DNA of 64,000 bases from Methanofollis formosanus. GTDB lineage: Archaea > Halobacteriota > Methanomicrobia > Methanomicrobiales > Methanofollaceae. Position 1 is the first letter of the stretch. Each line of letters opens with the position of its first letter. A program made the translations under genes and the position numbers. Under the pieces are notes generated by a model that saw only the letters and a program-made list of their open reading frames with translations, was not told where the DNA came from and searched no databases. This document shows, in pieces, positions 16,282-25,535 of this stretch. Location of the stretch: the NCBI RefSeq assembly GCF_019633745.1, contig NZ_CP037968.1, forward strand, positions 1,184,789 through 1,248,788, read 5' to 3'.

Positions 16282-16593
16282 ATGCACCGGATCGTCGCAG
16301 AAAAAATACCGGAGATAACAGAGATCTGCAGGACGCACCGCGTCAAAACGCTCGAACTCTTCGGGTCGGCGGCCGGGGAGGGGTTCGACCCCGGTACGAG
16401 CGACCTCGATTTTGTCGTCGAGTTCGAGGCCATGGCGCTGGCCGAACACGCCGACGCCTATCTCGACCTCGCCCGCGACCTCGAAGCACTCTTCGCCCGT
16501 CCCGTCGACGTGGTGGAGATGGCGCCCATCAAAAATCCCTATTTCAGAAAAGCAGTGGAAGAGTCCAGGGTCCCTCTGTATGCCGCCCCATGA
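16282..16593 (+). CDS. mntA: MntA-type minimal nucleotidyltransferase antitoxin
   Basis: 103 residues from ATG 16282, with AGGAGGGAGAGAGG just upstream as a strong ribosome binding site; the longer open frame upstream is ignored. The polymerase-beta-type nucleotidyltransferase motif is intact: LFGSAAGEGFDPGTSDLDFV gives GS-x-DxD, with a later Asp in RPVDVVEM. Family members modify HEPN toxins (HepT) by adding AMP to neutralise them. It overlaps the following HEPN gene by 14 bp, the usual gene order of MntA-HepT modules. Confidence 0.88.
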   Translation: MHRIVAEKIPEITEICRTHRVKTLELFGSAAGEGFDPGTSDLDFVVEFEAMALAEHADAYLDLARDLEALFARPVDVVEMAPIKNPYFRKAVEESRVPLYAAP

Positions 16594-16931
16594 GATCAGG
16601 AAGTACCTCTACGACGTGGCCGCGGCCGCAGACCTGATCACGGCATTTGTTGACGGGAAAACCTTCGACGATTTATCGGAACGACCCGATGCTCCGCTCC
16701 GCAGTTGAGCGCCAGTTCGAGATCATCGGGGAAGCGCTGAACCAGGCGGTCAAAAGATATCCCGCTCTGAAAGATGAGATCCCCGACGCTTCCCGCATCA
16801 TATCGTTCAGGAACCGGCTCATCCACGGGTATGCCACGGTCTCGGACGAGGTCGTGTGGGGTATCGTCGAAAAGTACCTGCCTCCTCTCCGAAAGCAGGT
16901 GAAGATGATGCTGGACGAAGGATCGTCCTGA
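16580..16931 (+). pseudogene. hepT: HepT-type HEPN toxin gene with a +1 frameshift
   Basis: Two frames together make one HEPN (DUF86) protein. Frame 1 from ATG 16580 gives MPPHEIRKYLYDVAAAADLI and ends shortly after GKTFDD. Frame 2 continues YRNDPMLRSAVERQFEIIGE and carries the RNase motif R-x4-H in RNRLIHGY. Removing one T from TTT at 16672-16674 joins the two parts perfectly (GAT TAT CGG AAC). As read, the toxin is cut off before its active site. This is either a real inactivating mutation, a slippage site or a base-call error. Its antitoxin gene next door is intact. Confidence 0.85.
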
Positions 16932-16964
16932 ACCGTCCCGCGAGGAACGCCTTCATCCCCCCTC

Positions 16965-17332
16965 AGGCCCGATCTTCTCCCTGCGGATCGACAAAGGGGG
17001 GGCTTCCTCAAAGGACTCAACCGCTTTGTCGGGGAGAAGGGGACCGCTTGCGACGTGGTCCGGGTGCTCGGGGCGCTGAGGCCGGTCTTCCCGCCCGTCC
17101 CCCATGTGGAGAGGGTCACCGGCGGCCGGGAGAGCGTCGGCACCGGCACTGTCTACCCCGGTGATGACGGCACCGGCCCTCCACCTCCATGTCGCGGCCG
17201 GGATGTCTCCGGGAGCGTGCGGCTGTCTACCTCGTCGTGGAGGCGGTCGTCGTGGATTTCGTCTGGATGGCGACAGAGAGGGCGCCCGACGACCGAACGG
17301 GCGTGCACCTCCCGGTCTTCGGGGAAGGGTGA
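16965..17332 (+). pseudogene. Decayed PPC/DUF296-family gene
   Basis: No intact ORF, but fragments in three frames line up as a PPC (DUF296) domain: PIFSLRIDKGG (from ~16968), FLKGLNRFVGEKGTACDVVR and LGALR (from ~17003), HVERVTGG and VGTGTVYPGDD (to ~17170), ALHLHVAAGRD (from ~17176), and VYLVVEAVVVDFVWMATERA, then TGVHLPVFGEG and a stop at 17330. Order and spacing fit the HLH-containing PPC fold. Several indels interrupt it. Recognition is by eye, so confidence is moderate. It fills most of the gap between the HEPN gene and the large surface protein. Confidence 0.5.
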
Positions 17333-17479
17333 GGAGGGGGTTGCCCCTGTACTCTCCGACTTTCTGGGGGGTTAAGGGAGGGGCATTCGTGAGAGACAGG
17401 GAATTTTCCTCTGTTCTCATACATACAAACCGGGAAAAAGAGCGGAATGCGTATATACATTTGAATTTTTCAAATATCG

Positions 17480-20467
17480 ATGAACAATTACCCCAAGAAC
17501 AACCCTGTACGGATATTTTGTACATTTATTGTGGCATTTTTGCTTCTTGTCGGCACGGGAAGCGCTGCCGCACCTGTGGCAGATTTCACCGCCATGCCGA
17601 CGGAGGGCGTCGCCCCCCTCACCGTCGCCTTCGCCGACGCCTCCGACGGCGATCCGGCCGGGCGTGCGTGGTTCTTCGGCGACGAGGACTACACGCAGGC
17701 CTGGACACCTCTGCCGGACGCCGGGTGGTCGGCGCGGAGTTTCCCTGCGACGGTCGCCCTGCCCGACGGCACCATCGTCCTCATGGGCGGCCGTGAATGG
17801 CCCGCCTACACAAACGACACCTGGCAGTCAACAGACGGCGGCAGGACGTGGATAGAGGTGAACGCGAGTTCAGGGTGGACGGCACGGTCCGGCCATACCG
17901 CCGTCGCTCTCCCCGATGGCACCATCGTCCTCATGGGCGGTTTCGACGGCATCGCCGAACAGAACGACACCTGGGTTTCGACCGATAGGGGCGTTACGTG
18001 GGAGCAGGTGAACGCGAGTTCAGGGTGGACGGCGCGGCAGGCCCATACGGCGGTCGCCCTCCCCGACGGGAGCGTCGTCCTCATGGGCGGGTGCGACGAC
18101 ACCGGATTTCTGAACGATGTCTGGCGGTCGGAGGACGGCGGCGTGACGTGGACGAAGCTGCCGGACGCCGGGTGGTCGAAAAGGATGTACCCGGAGAGTG
18201 TCGCCATGCCGGACGGGAGCATCCTCCTCATGGGCGGTTCCAGCGGCGGCCCCACCGGCGGATTACGCAACGATGTCTGGCGGTCGGAGGACGGCGGCAG
18301 GACATGGACGGAGCTGCCCCGCGCCGGGTGGTCGGAAAGAATGCAGCCCCGCAGCGTCGCGCTTGCCGACGGCAGCGTCCTCCTCATGGGAGGGTATGAC
18401 GGCGGGTGTACGAATGACATATGGAGATCGACCGATGACGGCGCAACCTGGACACGGGTGCCCGATGCCGGGTGGACGGGACGGAGCGGCCACACCGCCG
18501 TCGCCCTGCCCGACGGGAGCGTCGTCGTCATGGGGGGGTACGACGGCACCGATAGAAACGACGTCTGGCAGTTCCGGCCCGCCGGGTCGACCGACCAGGA
18601 CCCCACGCACACCTACGAGGCCGCAGGCACCTACACCGTCACCCTCCGGGCGTTCAATGCCGGCGGGTATACGCGGGCGACCCGCGAGATCACGGCCACG
18701 GCACCGGTCGCACCGACGGCGGCGTTCACCGGCACGCCGCTGTCCGGCACCGCGCCTCTCACCGTCGCCTTCACCGACACGTCGACCGGCGATCCGACCG
18801 GGCGGACCTGGTTCTTCGGCGACGAGGACTACACGGAGGAGTGGACGCCGCTCCCTGATGCCGCGTGGCCGGCACGGATCTGTTTCAGCAGCGTGGCGAC
18901 GCCCGACGGCACCATCATCATCATGGGCGGGTGGGACGAGACCACCAATCTGAACGACGTCTGGCGGTCGGCCGACGGCGGCGAAACCTGGACGAAAGCA
19001 AGGGATGCCCGGTGGTCGGCACGGTCCCATCACGCCGGCGTTGCTCTCCCCGACGGGAGCATCGTCCTCATGGGCGGTTCGGACACCGCGAGCAGGAACG
19101 ACACCTGGATCTCGATAGATAAGGGCATGACCTGGACGCTCCAGAACGCGAGTTCGGGGTGGACGGCACGGGGCGACTCCGCCGCCGTCGCCCTCCCCGA
19201 CGGGAGCATCGTCCTGATGGGCGGTTCCGACCCCCAGTGGAAGAACGACACCTGGATCTCGACCGACAGGGGCGCAACATGGACGCTCCAGAACGCGAGT
19301 TCGGGATGGACGGGACGGATCTTCCACAGCAGCGTCGCCATGCCCGACGGGAGCATCATCCTCACGGGAGGTCTCGACGGCACCGCCCGCCTGAACGACA
19401 CCTGGCGCTCGACGGACGGGGGCGTGACCTGGACGCTGATGAACGCGAGTTCCGGGTGGGCGGGACGGACCTCCCACAGCATGGTCGCCATGCCCGACGG
19501 GAGCGTCCTCCTCATGGGCGGGTGGAACGGCACGCCCCTCCACGACGTCTGGCGGTCGGAGGACAACGGCGCAACCTGGACGAGACTGCCCGACGCCGCG
19601 TGGTCGGGACGGTATTATCACGCCGGCGTCGCCCTCCCCGACGGGAGTGTCGTCGTCATGGGCGGTACCGATAACGACGCCAGCCTGAACGACGTCTGGC
19701 GTCTCACGCCCGCCGGTTCGACCGACCAGAACCCGTCGCACACCTACACGACGCCGGGCACCTACACGGTCACGCTGCAGGCGTTCAATGCCGGCGGGTA
19801 TACGCGGGCGACCGGGACGGTCACGGTCAGGGCGCCGTCGTCGGGTGGCGGCGACGATGACGACTCGTGGACGGCACCGGCGGCGCAGTCGCTCACCACA
19901 CGCGACGTGACCGTGAGCGGGAGATCGGCCGTGAGCCGGGTCAATGTCACCGGCACCGGGATCTCCGGGATCATCGTCACCGGCACGGTGCGGTCTTCTC
20001 CGGGATCCGGCGTCCCTCCGGCGCCTGGCAGCGTCTTCGAGTACGTCGATCTCGTGCCGGCCCGGTACACGAACATCACCGGCGCGACAGTCACCTTCAC
20101 GGTCCCGGTCGCATGGCTGGAGGAGCACCGCCTCTCCCCGACCGACGTCGTGCTGTACCACTATGCCAACGCCACCTGGACCGCCCTGCCGACGACGGTC
20201 GGGGCGACGGCCGACGGGCAGGTTGGCTTCACGGCGACGAGTCCGGGCTTCTCCCTCTACGCGATCTCCGGAGTAGCGGAAGTCCCGGCAGAACCGACAA
20301 CAATTCCGACACCGGCGGCGACGGCCTCGCCCGCGACGCCGGTGACGACGGCGGAGGAGACCACGGCCGTGCCGATGACGCAGCAGGCGGCGCCCGCTCT
20401 CCCCCTGGCGGCGATCGCGGTCGGCGGCGGGTTCCTCCTCAGGCGCCGGCGGATGCGGCGGCAGTAG
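17480..20467 (+). CDS. Large secreted surface protein: two PKD domains each carrying propeller-like repeats, PGF-pre-PGF domain, C-terminal anchor
   Basis: 995 residues. N-terminal signal (PVRIFCTFIVAFLLLVGTG). Then two tandem units. Each begins with the first half of a PKD domain (APLTVAFADASDGDP...WFFGDEDYT) and closes with its second half (DPTHTYEAAGTYTVTLRAFN). Between the halves lie six or seven ~50-residue repeats of the type LPDGSVVLMGG...NDVWRSEDGG.TWT, resembling BNR/Kelch propeller blades. Residues ~795-935 are a PGF-pre-PGF domain (SLTTRDVTVSGRSAVSRVNV, YVDLVPARYTNITGATVTF). The tail is Thr/Pro rich, a hydrophobic stretch and RRRRMRRQ, like archaeal sorting tails. Likely anchored at the cell surface and possibly glycan-binding. 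Confidence 0.85.
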   Translation: MNNYPKNNPVRIFCTFIVAFLLLVGTGSAAAPVADFTAMPTEGVAPLTVAFADASDGDPAGRAWFFGDEDYTQAWTPLPDAGWSARSFPATVALPDGTIVLMGGREWPAYTNDTWQSTDGGRTWIEVNASSGWTARSGHTAVALPDGTIVLMGGFDGIAEQNDTWVSTDRGVTWEQVNASSGWTARQAHTAVALPDGSVVLMGGCDDTGFLNDVWRSEDGGVTWTKLPDAGWSKRMYPESVAMPDGSILLMGGSSGGPTGGLRNDVWRSEDGGRTWTELPRAGWSERMQPRSVALADGSVLLMGGYDGGCTNDIWRSTDDGATWTRVPDAGWTGRSGHTAVALPDGSVVVMGGYDGTDRNDVWQFRPAGSTDQDPTHTYEAAGTYTVTLRAFNAGGYTRATREITATAPVAPTAAFTGTPLSGTAPLTVAFTDTSTGDPTGRTWFFGDEDYTEEWTPLPDAAWPARICFSSVATPDGTIIIMGGWDETTNLNDVWRSADGGETWTKARDARWSARSHHAGVALPDGSIVLMGGSDTASRNDTWISIDKGMTWTLQNASSGWTARGDSAAVALPDGSIVLMGGSDPQWKNDTWISTDRGATWTLQNASSGWTGRIFHSSVAMPDGSIILTGGLDGTARLNDTWRSTDGGVTWTLMNASSGWAGRTSHSMVAMPDGSVLLMGGWNGTPLHDVWRSEDNGATWTRLPDAAWSGRYYHAGVALPDGSVVVMGGTDNDASLNDVWRLTPAGSTDQNPSHTYTTPGTYTVTLQAFNAGGYTRATGTVTVRAPSSGGGDDDDSWTAPAAQSLTTRDVTVSGRSAVSRVNVTGTGISGIIVTGTVRSSPGSGVPPAPGSVFEYVDLVPARYTNITGATVTFTVPVAWLEEHRLSPTDVVLYHYANATWTALPTTVGATADGQVGFTATSPGFSLYAISGVAEVPAEPTTIPTPAATASPATPVTTAEETTAVPMTQQAAPALPLAAIAVGGGFLLRRRRMRRQ

Positions 20468-20474
20468 AACCCGA

Positions 20475-20509
20475 CGCCCTTCCGGGCGTATGATTCATTC
20501 CCTTTTTTT
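20475..20509 (+). terminator. Hairpin plus T-run terminator
   Basis: CGCCC-TTCC-GGGCG (20475-20488) forms a short GC stem, followed after 14 bases by T7 at 20503-20509. It lies between the surface-protein stop and the convergent UbiA gene, so it can end transcription of the former. Confidence 0.55.
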
Positions 20510-20521
20510 CCGCACTGCGGT

Positions 20522-21409
20522 TCACCACACGGCCCCGAGGACCATCCCCGCGGCGTACACCGTCATCGCCAGGTGAAAGAGGGGGAGCACCCGCATCGCC
20601 GCCTCCGGCGTCCTTTTCCTGAGGATGACGAAGTTCGCAACGAGGAGCATGACAAACCCGACGAGCAGTCCGGCCCGCGCCGTCGGGCCGAGCACTCCGG
20701 CGAAGAGGAGGGCCGCAACGCCGTGGAGCGCGGTGAACCCGGCGATCCAGAGAACCCCTGCACGCATCCCGTACAGCAGCGGGACCGTCCGCATCCCCCT
20801 GGCCCGGTCGTTCTCCACGTCGACGAGGTCGTTTGCGCCGAGGTGGGCGAGGGCGTAGGGGTAGAAGAAGAGGAAGTAGAGGAGGGCGGTGAGGTCCGGC
20901 GTCCCCGCGACGAGGTAGCCCGCGACCGGGAAGAGGGCGAAGTCGGTCCGCCCGACGACCTGGGCAATCGGGAACGTCTGGTCCCGCTTCTTCACCTGGT
21001 AGAAGACCTCGACGGCGTAGCTGTATCCCATGATCGCGGCCACCCAGAGGGAGTGGGGGTAGGGCAGGGTGGCGATGAGGGCGAGCGCGAGAAGAGCAAG
21101 GATGAGGAAGAGGCCGAGGGCGTGCGTCGCGGGGATCTCTCCTTCGGCAAGGGGGCGTGTCCCGAAGAGCCGCCAGTACCGGGTCAGTCGTCCTTCGACG
21201 TCCCGCGTGTCGCGTTCGCGGTCCACGTAGTCGTTGAGCACCATCCCGGCCTCGAAGCCGAAGAGGCCGATGAGGGCGGCGGTGACGACGAGGGGCCAGG
21301 AGAAGTTTTGGTAGGTGCCGAAGGCGAGGACGAGGCCTGAGCAGAAGAGGAGCGGCCAGGCGAAGGCGAAGTGGATGCGCAGGAGGTCGGCGTAGGCGCG
21401 GAGGGTCAT
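20522..21409 (-). CDS. UbiA-family prenyltransferase
   Basis: 295 residues with about eight or nine membrane helices. Both Mg-prenyl-diphosphate motifs are present: NDYVDRERD (about residue 59) and DVENDRARG (about residue 198). The GYSYAVEVFYQVKKRD segment is typical of the family. UbiA enzymes transfer a prenyl chain to an aromatic or polar acceptor within the membrane. In methanogens they make archaeal lipids (DGGGP synthase), modify quinone-like rings or tetrapyrroles, or act on carotenoids. This protein lies alone and the acceptor cannot be assigned. A second, more divergent UbiA enzyme sits in the carotenoid operon at 36-37 kb. Confidence 0.87.
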   Translation of the reverse strand: MTLRAYADLLRIHFAFAWPLLFCSGLVLAFGTYQNFSWPLVVTAALIGLFGFEAGMVLNDYVDRERDTRDVEGRLTRYWRLFGTRPLAEGEIPATHALGLFLILALLALALIATLPYPHSLWVAAIMGYSYAVEVFYQVKKRDQTFPIAQVVGRTDFALFPVAGYLVAGTPDLTALLYFLFFYPYALAHLGANDLVDVENDRARGMRTVPLLYGMRAGVLWIAGFTALHGVAALLFAGVLGPTARAGLLVGFVMLLVANFVILRKRTPEAAMRVLPLFHLAMTVYAAGMVLGAVW

Positions 21410-21937
21410 GGGGGGTTCCTCCGGTGGGGTTCTCGGGTGACGGATATTTTTTGGATGGGTGTTTTCATAGGGCCTCGGGTTGGGGGTGCATCTGTGCTTC
21501 TGGTTTTTATTGTCTTGGGGGTGAACGTGGGGGGTAGCCTAAGGGCCTCACCTTCACCGTGGAGATGGGGGAAGGCGGACGGTATGATCTCCTCGGGAAC
21601 TTCAGGGATCATCACTCCTCTGAGGGAGAGAATATAAATGAAGAGCATGGGAGACGAAAGAGAAGGGAAAATAGAAAGAGAGAAGAAGATCGCCTTCTGG
21701 TAGTAGAGACTGAAGAGGCGGTCGTTCTTCCCCACCGGGATGCTGAGGATTGCTTTGCCCTCCTTGTAATTACCTACTTCACATTTTCAAGGGATTTTTT
21801 CGGTGCTTGTGCTTTTTATGGCATAAAAGAGGAAGGTGATAAGGTTTCTGTGGTGAGGTGAAAGTGAAGAGGGAGAAATCCTGCAGCAATAAACTACCGG
21901 GACATATCACTAAAACAATAATAATCTCGATTTAAAC
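21410..21937. other. Intergenic stretch with no gene seen
   Basis: 528 bp between the UbiA gene and the AT-rich island. Base composition drops in the right half. A TATA-like AATATAAAT near 21630 is visible, but the open frames here have compositionally random sequence and no ribosome binding site. This marks the junction between GC-rich core DNA and the island. Confidence 0.4.
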
Positions 21938-24865
21938 TCAATCCCCTCCCTGAAACCCCTCAAACTTGCTGAATGCGAGTACTCGTCTATTTCCGTTTAT
22001 TAAATGAATTTCTGGAGGCAACCCCGCACCTGAGCGAAATTCCTGAGGAATCTTAGGGCACAGGTCTTTGAAATCGCATTTATCACATTTATCAGGATGG
22101 GGACGCATAGGATAATCACCATCGAGAATTCCCTTAACAGCCCATTCTACATTCATGACAGCCGCGTCGATCGCGTCTTGAAATATTGGAACCTCCATGC
22201 GCTTATCGTCTTTCAAAAGATGTACAGAGCCGGTACGGGCATTTTCTCCCAATACATCCCGTGCCGCTTTGGCATACAACTGCACCTGGAGAGCCAATTC
22301 CGTCCACTCTAATTCTTCATTGGCAAAAGGATCGTCTTTTCCTTCCATTGCTTTGAAATCGATTACTTCCGCTCCGATAATAGTCCCAGTAGGATCTTCT
22401 TTTAATAACAGATCGATTGAGCCGGAAATGACACACCCCTCTGCGGGAATTTCAAAACGGGCTTCCACCTGCCTACTTGTTTGAAAGTCCTTACCGTTAT
22501 TCTCAACATAATTTTGCGCAATTTTCACAGTTGCATTTTCAGCGTTTTCGTAAGGCCCTGGTTTGAGTACAGGATCACCACTTCTCGGTACATGCTGTAG
22601 ATGGAAGGTATTTTTTACCATTGATTCGGCGTCTTCCGATGTGGGTATGCCATCAGTAAATTCAGTATGAAGCTTTTGAATACAGGTATGTACTGTTTGA
22701 CCAAAACCGAACATTTCTGGAATTGCGGGCGTGAAACCGAATCCTTTTCTGAAACGATAGTCCATAGGGCAATGGAGATAATAACGAATTTCTGAAAAAC
22801 TTGTGGGAAGAACCGCTTCATCTATTTTTTGTTTTTGCGGATATGAAATCAGTCCCTTTGGCATCTGGGTTGGATCATGTGATATCTCATCGTGTTTTAG
22901 CCTTAATGCATATTTAGAGAGTTTTCTTTCACTTTTTCCGCCAGGTAACTTTTTAGCGCCGGTAACGTAGAGATATCTTTCAGCGCGGGTGAGTGCGGTG
23001 TAGAATAGTCTGGCTTCTTCATCGTAATTCCTCTGATATGCCCCTCGGTTTAAGGCGTTTTTAATTATGGCCTCAGGTAACCATCCCTGATATTTTTTCT
23101 TATTTCCTGGGAAACGTTGTGCTTCAGCATCGACTAAGAAAACCACAGGGTATTCTAGACCTTTTACTTTATGAACCGTAGAAACCGCAACGGTATTAGG
23201 CCTTCGGACGATGTCGTCTGTCGAAACGTCGTAACCGGTCTCAGCGGCGTTGTCCAAAAAATTGAGAATCGATTGGAATCGATCAGGAGAATCGACACTC
23301 ACATACACGGCTTCGATGTCCTGGATCATTTTGCTGAACAAACCAATATCCCTCATGATTTCGTCACTGAAATTCGACTCAGCGATTCCAAATGCTCCGA
23401 GGAGTTCAAATACCAAATTTTGTGGATATATCCTCTGACGTGTTCCTTCAAGAGGTGTATGAATCTGACGTCCCCATTCTGTAAGTACCTTTACGACAGA
23501 TTCGAAATCAGCATGAGGGTAGGCCAGCAATATGCTGTTATCAAAGTAAGTCCTTACGTCTGAACGATTGGGAGAACCATCTCTAAGGAGTCTGAAGGTT
23601 TCCCTAAGAACATTCACTTGAGGACGTTCGAACGGGCCTCCTCCGGCCTCTAAACTATACTGAATTTGATGCTCCTTGAGTGCCTGAGTGAATGCAGAGT
23701 GACGAGGAGATTTGTCATTTTCAAGTTCTCGTGTTGATCTCATCAAAATGGCAAAATCAGAAAAAGTTAGTCCTCTCACTTCCCCATCCGGTTCTTCATA
23801 TGCGGTTCCGAGTAGGCTGTTTATTCGTTCTGCAACCCATGTGGCCTCACTTTTTCTGTCGCTGAAACCAATAACTCGGATATCACTCGGAGTTATGTTA
23901 TGTGCTGCATGTGGCATTTTATCGATTCTACTCGGGCCGAGCTCGGCAGAGATAAACGCGTTGGAAACTTCGACAATTGATGAGGTGCTTCTGAAATTTT
24001 CCGAGAGTGTGTGTTCTGAAGCTTCAGAAAATCGATCTTGAAAATTTATGATATTACTAACATCGGCACCTCTCCAGCCATAAATAGCCTGATCGTCGTC
24101 TCCAACGACGAATAATGTTTCAGAGAGACGATGCAAATGACGGATTAAATATTCTTGACTGGGAGAAACATCCTGGTATTCATCTACCATGAGATGTTTA
24201 AGTTGATCCACTGCAGAGAGAGCATTAGGGTTTCCATCATCAAATGCATCGACTACCTTTCGTATCATGAGGGAGAAATCGAGATATTGATCTCTTTGAA
24301 GACACCTGCTTAGCCTATTTAATGATGCCCCCAATTCCGGATCATGCTCTTCGACCTCTTCTATTTTGATCATTTCATCGTTTACGACTTTCCATGAATT
24401 TGAAACCTGCTTTATCGTTTCAAAATATCTATTTCTACAAGCCCGAGAACGAAGATCCTTAAGACCCAACTCAAGATACCTGGACATAAGATATAATATC
24501 AACCGATTGTCATCCAGAACCTCGTATTGTCGATAAACGGGATCTATCCGCCCAAGGATATACTGACAATAACTATGAATTGTCCCAATATACATGGCGC
24601 CCATAACATCGGTACTGATGCCGACGTCCATAAGTGCCTTAGCGACTCTTCTTTTTATGGTTTCAGCGGCTTTGTCTGTAAATGTGAATGCAACAATGCT
24701 TTCCGGCTTTTCCCCTTCTGAAAGCAATCGTGCGATCCTATATGCAAGAGTGCGGGATTTACCGGAACCGGCACACGCCAAACAGATGACCTCTTTTGTC
24801 GTGTCTTCCGCTGCTGCTTTTTGTTCAGGGGTCAAATTATTTTTTAGTACTTCATTTATGTCCAT
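21938..24865 (-). CDS. UvrD/PcrA-type helicase fused to a RecB-like (AddAB-type) nuclease
   Basis: 975 residues from ATG 24865 (MDINEVLKNN), chosen because GGTGAAGG lies just upstream; an ATG five codons earlier is possible. SF1A helicase motifs: Walker A ACAGSGKSRT, motif II DEYQDVSPSQ, motif III VGDDDQAIYGWRGAD, motif V VSTVHKVKGLEYPVVF, motif VI ALTRAERYLYV. C-terminal PD-(D/E)XK nuclease: SGSIDLLL and VIDFKAMEGK supply the Asp and Lys. An early Cys in LHCPMDYRF plus CDKCDFKDLC give the four Cys of an iron-sulfur clasp as in AddB. Unwinds and degrades DNA. AT-richer than the chromosome, last gene of the minus-strand island. Confidence 0.92.
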   Translation of the reverse strand: MDINEVLKNNLTPEQKAAAEDTTKEVICLACAGSGKSRTLAYRIARLLSEGEKPESIVAFTFTDKAAETIKRRVAKALMDVGISTDVMGAMYIGTIHSYCQYILGRIDPVYRQYEVLDDNRLILYLMSRYLELGLKDLRSRACRNRYFETIKQVSNSWKVVNDEMIKIEEVEEHDPELGASLNRLSRCLQRDQYLDFSLMIRKVVDAFDDGNPNALSAVDQLKHLMVDEYQDVSPSQEYLIRHLHRLSETLFVVGDDDQAIYGWRGADVSNIINFQDRFSEASEHTLSENFRSTSSIVEVSNAFISAELGPSRIDKMPHAAHNITPSDIRVIGFSDRKSEATWVAERINSLLGTAYEEPDGEVRGLTFSDFAILMRSTRELENDKSPRHSAFTQALKEHQIQYSLEAGGGPFERPQVNVLRETFRLLRDGSPNRSDVRTYFDNSILLAYPHADFESVVKVLTEWGRQIHTPLEGTRQRIYPQNLVFELLGAFGIAESNFSDEIMRDIGLFSKMIQDIEAVYVSVDSPDRFQSILNFLDNAAETGYDVSTDDIVRRPNTVAVSTVHKVKGLEYPVVFLVDAEAQRFPGNKKKYQGWLPEAIIKNALNRGAYQRNYDEEARLFYTALTRAERYLYVTGAKKLPGGKSERKLSKYALRLKHDEISHDPTQMPKGLISYPQKQKIDEAVLPTSFSEIRYYLHCPMDYRFRKGFGFTPAIPEMFGFGQTVHTCIQKLHTEFTDGIPTSEDAESMVKNTFHLQHVPRSGDPVLKPGPYENAENATVKIAQNYVENNGKDFQTSRQVEARFEIPAEGCVISGSIDLLLKEDPTGTIIGAEVIDFKAMEGKDDPFANEELEWTELALQVQLYAKAARDVLGENARTGSVHLLKDDKRMEVPIFQDAIDAAVMNVEWAVKGILDGDYPMRPHPDKCDKCDFKDLCPKIPQEFRSGAGLPPEIHLINGNRRVLAFSKFEGFQGGD

Positions 24866-25100
24866 TCCCTTCACCAACATTAATGACGGCAGGATTATCT
24901 TATCAAACCGATATCTTGTATTGAAAATGAATAGTAATATACTAAATAGGTATCTCTCTTATTTCTAGTGCCCATATCAATTTCAAAAACATTATAGGGG
25001 TATTTTTGATATAAATTGTAAATAAGAGCCCTATATTGATAAAGAAAATTTTATAGACGATAAAAAGGCATTTTATAGTTTATTATACAATATACAAATA
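24866..25100. other. AT-rich gap between helicase and vsr
   Basis: 235 bp of very AT-rich DNA with several runs that look like TATA boxes on the minus strand (for example around 25060-25080). No ORF. Likely holds the promoter of the helicase gene, which suggests that the helicase can be transcribed separately from the methyltransferase genes. Confidence 0.35.
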
Positions 25101-25535
25101 TCAATAATCATTCCGTCCAATACGATCCTCCAATAAAAAGTTAGTAATTTTTTCTTTTAGTTTCTCTTCGTCCCGGATTTCACATGTCCAAATTATAAGT
25201 GAGGTCCATCCAAGAGATCTCAGATCCTGAAATGCCTTTTGATCCCGTAAAATATTTTTTTCGATTTTTTCTTGCCAGAATTTTCTATTGGTCTGCGGAA
25301 GTTTCGCCCGAGAACATCCTTCATGTCCATGCCAAAAACAACCGTGGACAAAAATAACCTTCTTATATTTCGTTAAAACGATGTCCGGTGTGCCGGGAAG
25401 ATCTTTTCGGTGCAGCCTATACCCATACCCCATCGAACGAAGGATTCTGCGAACGATAAGTTCCGGTTGTGTGTCCTTGCTTTTCACAGAGGACATGATT
25501 TCGCTACGTTTTTTCTTATCGAATATATCGGTCAT
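25101..25535 (-). CDS. vsr: Vsr-type very-short-patch repair endonuclease
   Basis: 144 residues, normal Vsr length. Typical motifs: N-terminal RSEIMSSVKSKDTQPEL, the catalytic-Asp strand DLPGTPDIVL, FVHGCFWHGHEGCSRAKLPQ with His/Cys zinc ligands, and the C-terminal IIWTCEIRD. Nicks 5' to the T of T:G mismatches formed when 5-methylcytosine deaminates, and so protects sites methylated by its partner. The ATG overlaps the methyltransferase stop by one base (TAATG), which indicates translational coupling. Vsr is also found in restriction islands with MORC-like ATPases, as here. Confidence 0.95.
   Translation of the reverse strand: MTDIFDKKKRSEIMSSVKSKDTQPELIVRRILRSMGYGYRLHRKDLPGTPDIVLTKYKKVIFVHGCFWHGHEGCSRAKLPQTNRKFWQEKIEKNILRDQKAFQDLRSLGWTSLIIWTCEIRDEEKLKEKITNFLLEDRIGRNDY

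Noticed and set aside
17055-17796. Frames of 106 and 230 codons before and into the surface protein gene
   Set aside because: They read out-of-frame parts of the decayed PPC gene and the start of the surface protein; neither gives a continuous protein-like sequence.
18263-20161. 632-codon open frame on the minus strand opposite the large surface protein
   Set aside because: It is an antisense frame created by GC-biased codon use and repeated DNA; composition is Arg/Pro/Gly/Ala rich with no domain, while the plus-strand frame has a signal peptide and clear domains.
21559-21861. 100-codon frame between UbiA and the helicase gene
   Set aside because: Random, strongly charged composition (long Arg/Glu-rich stretch), no ribosome binding site, no recognisable fold.
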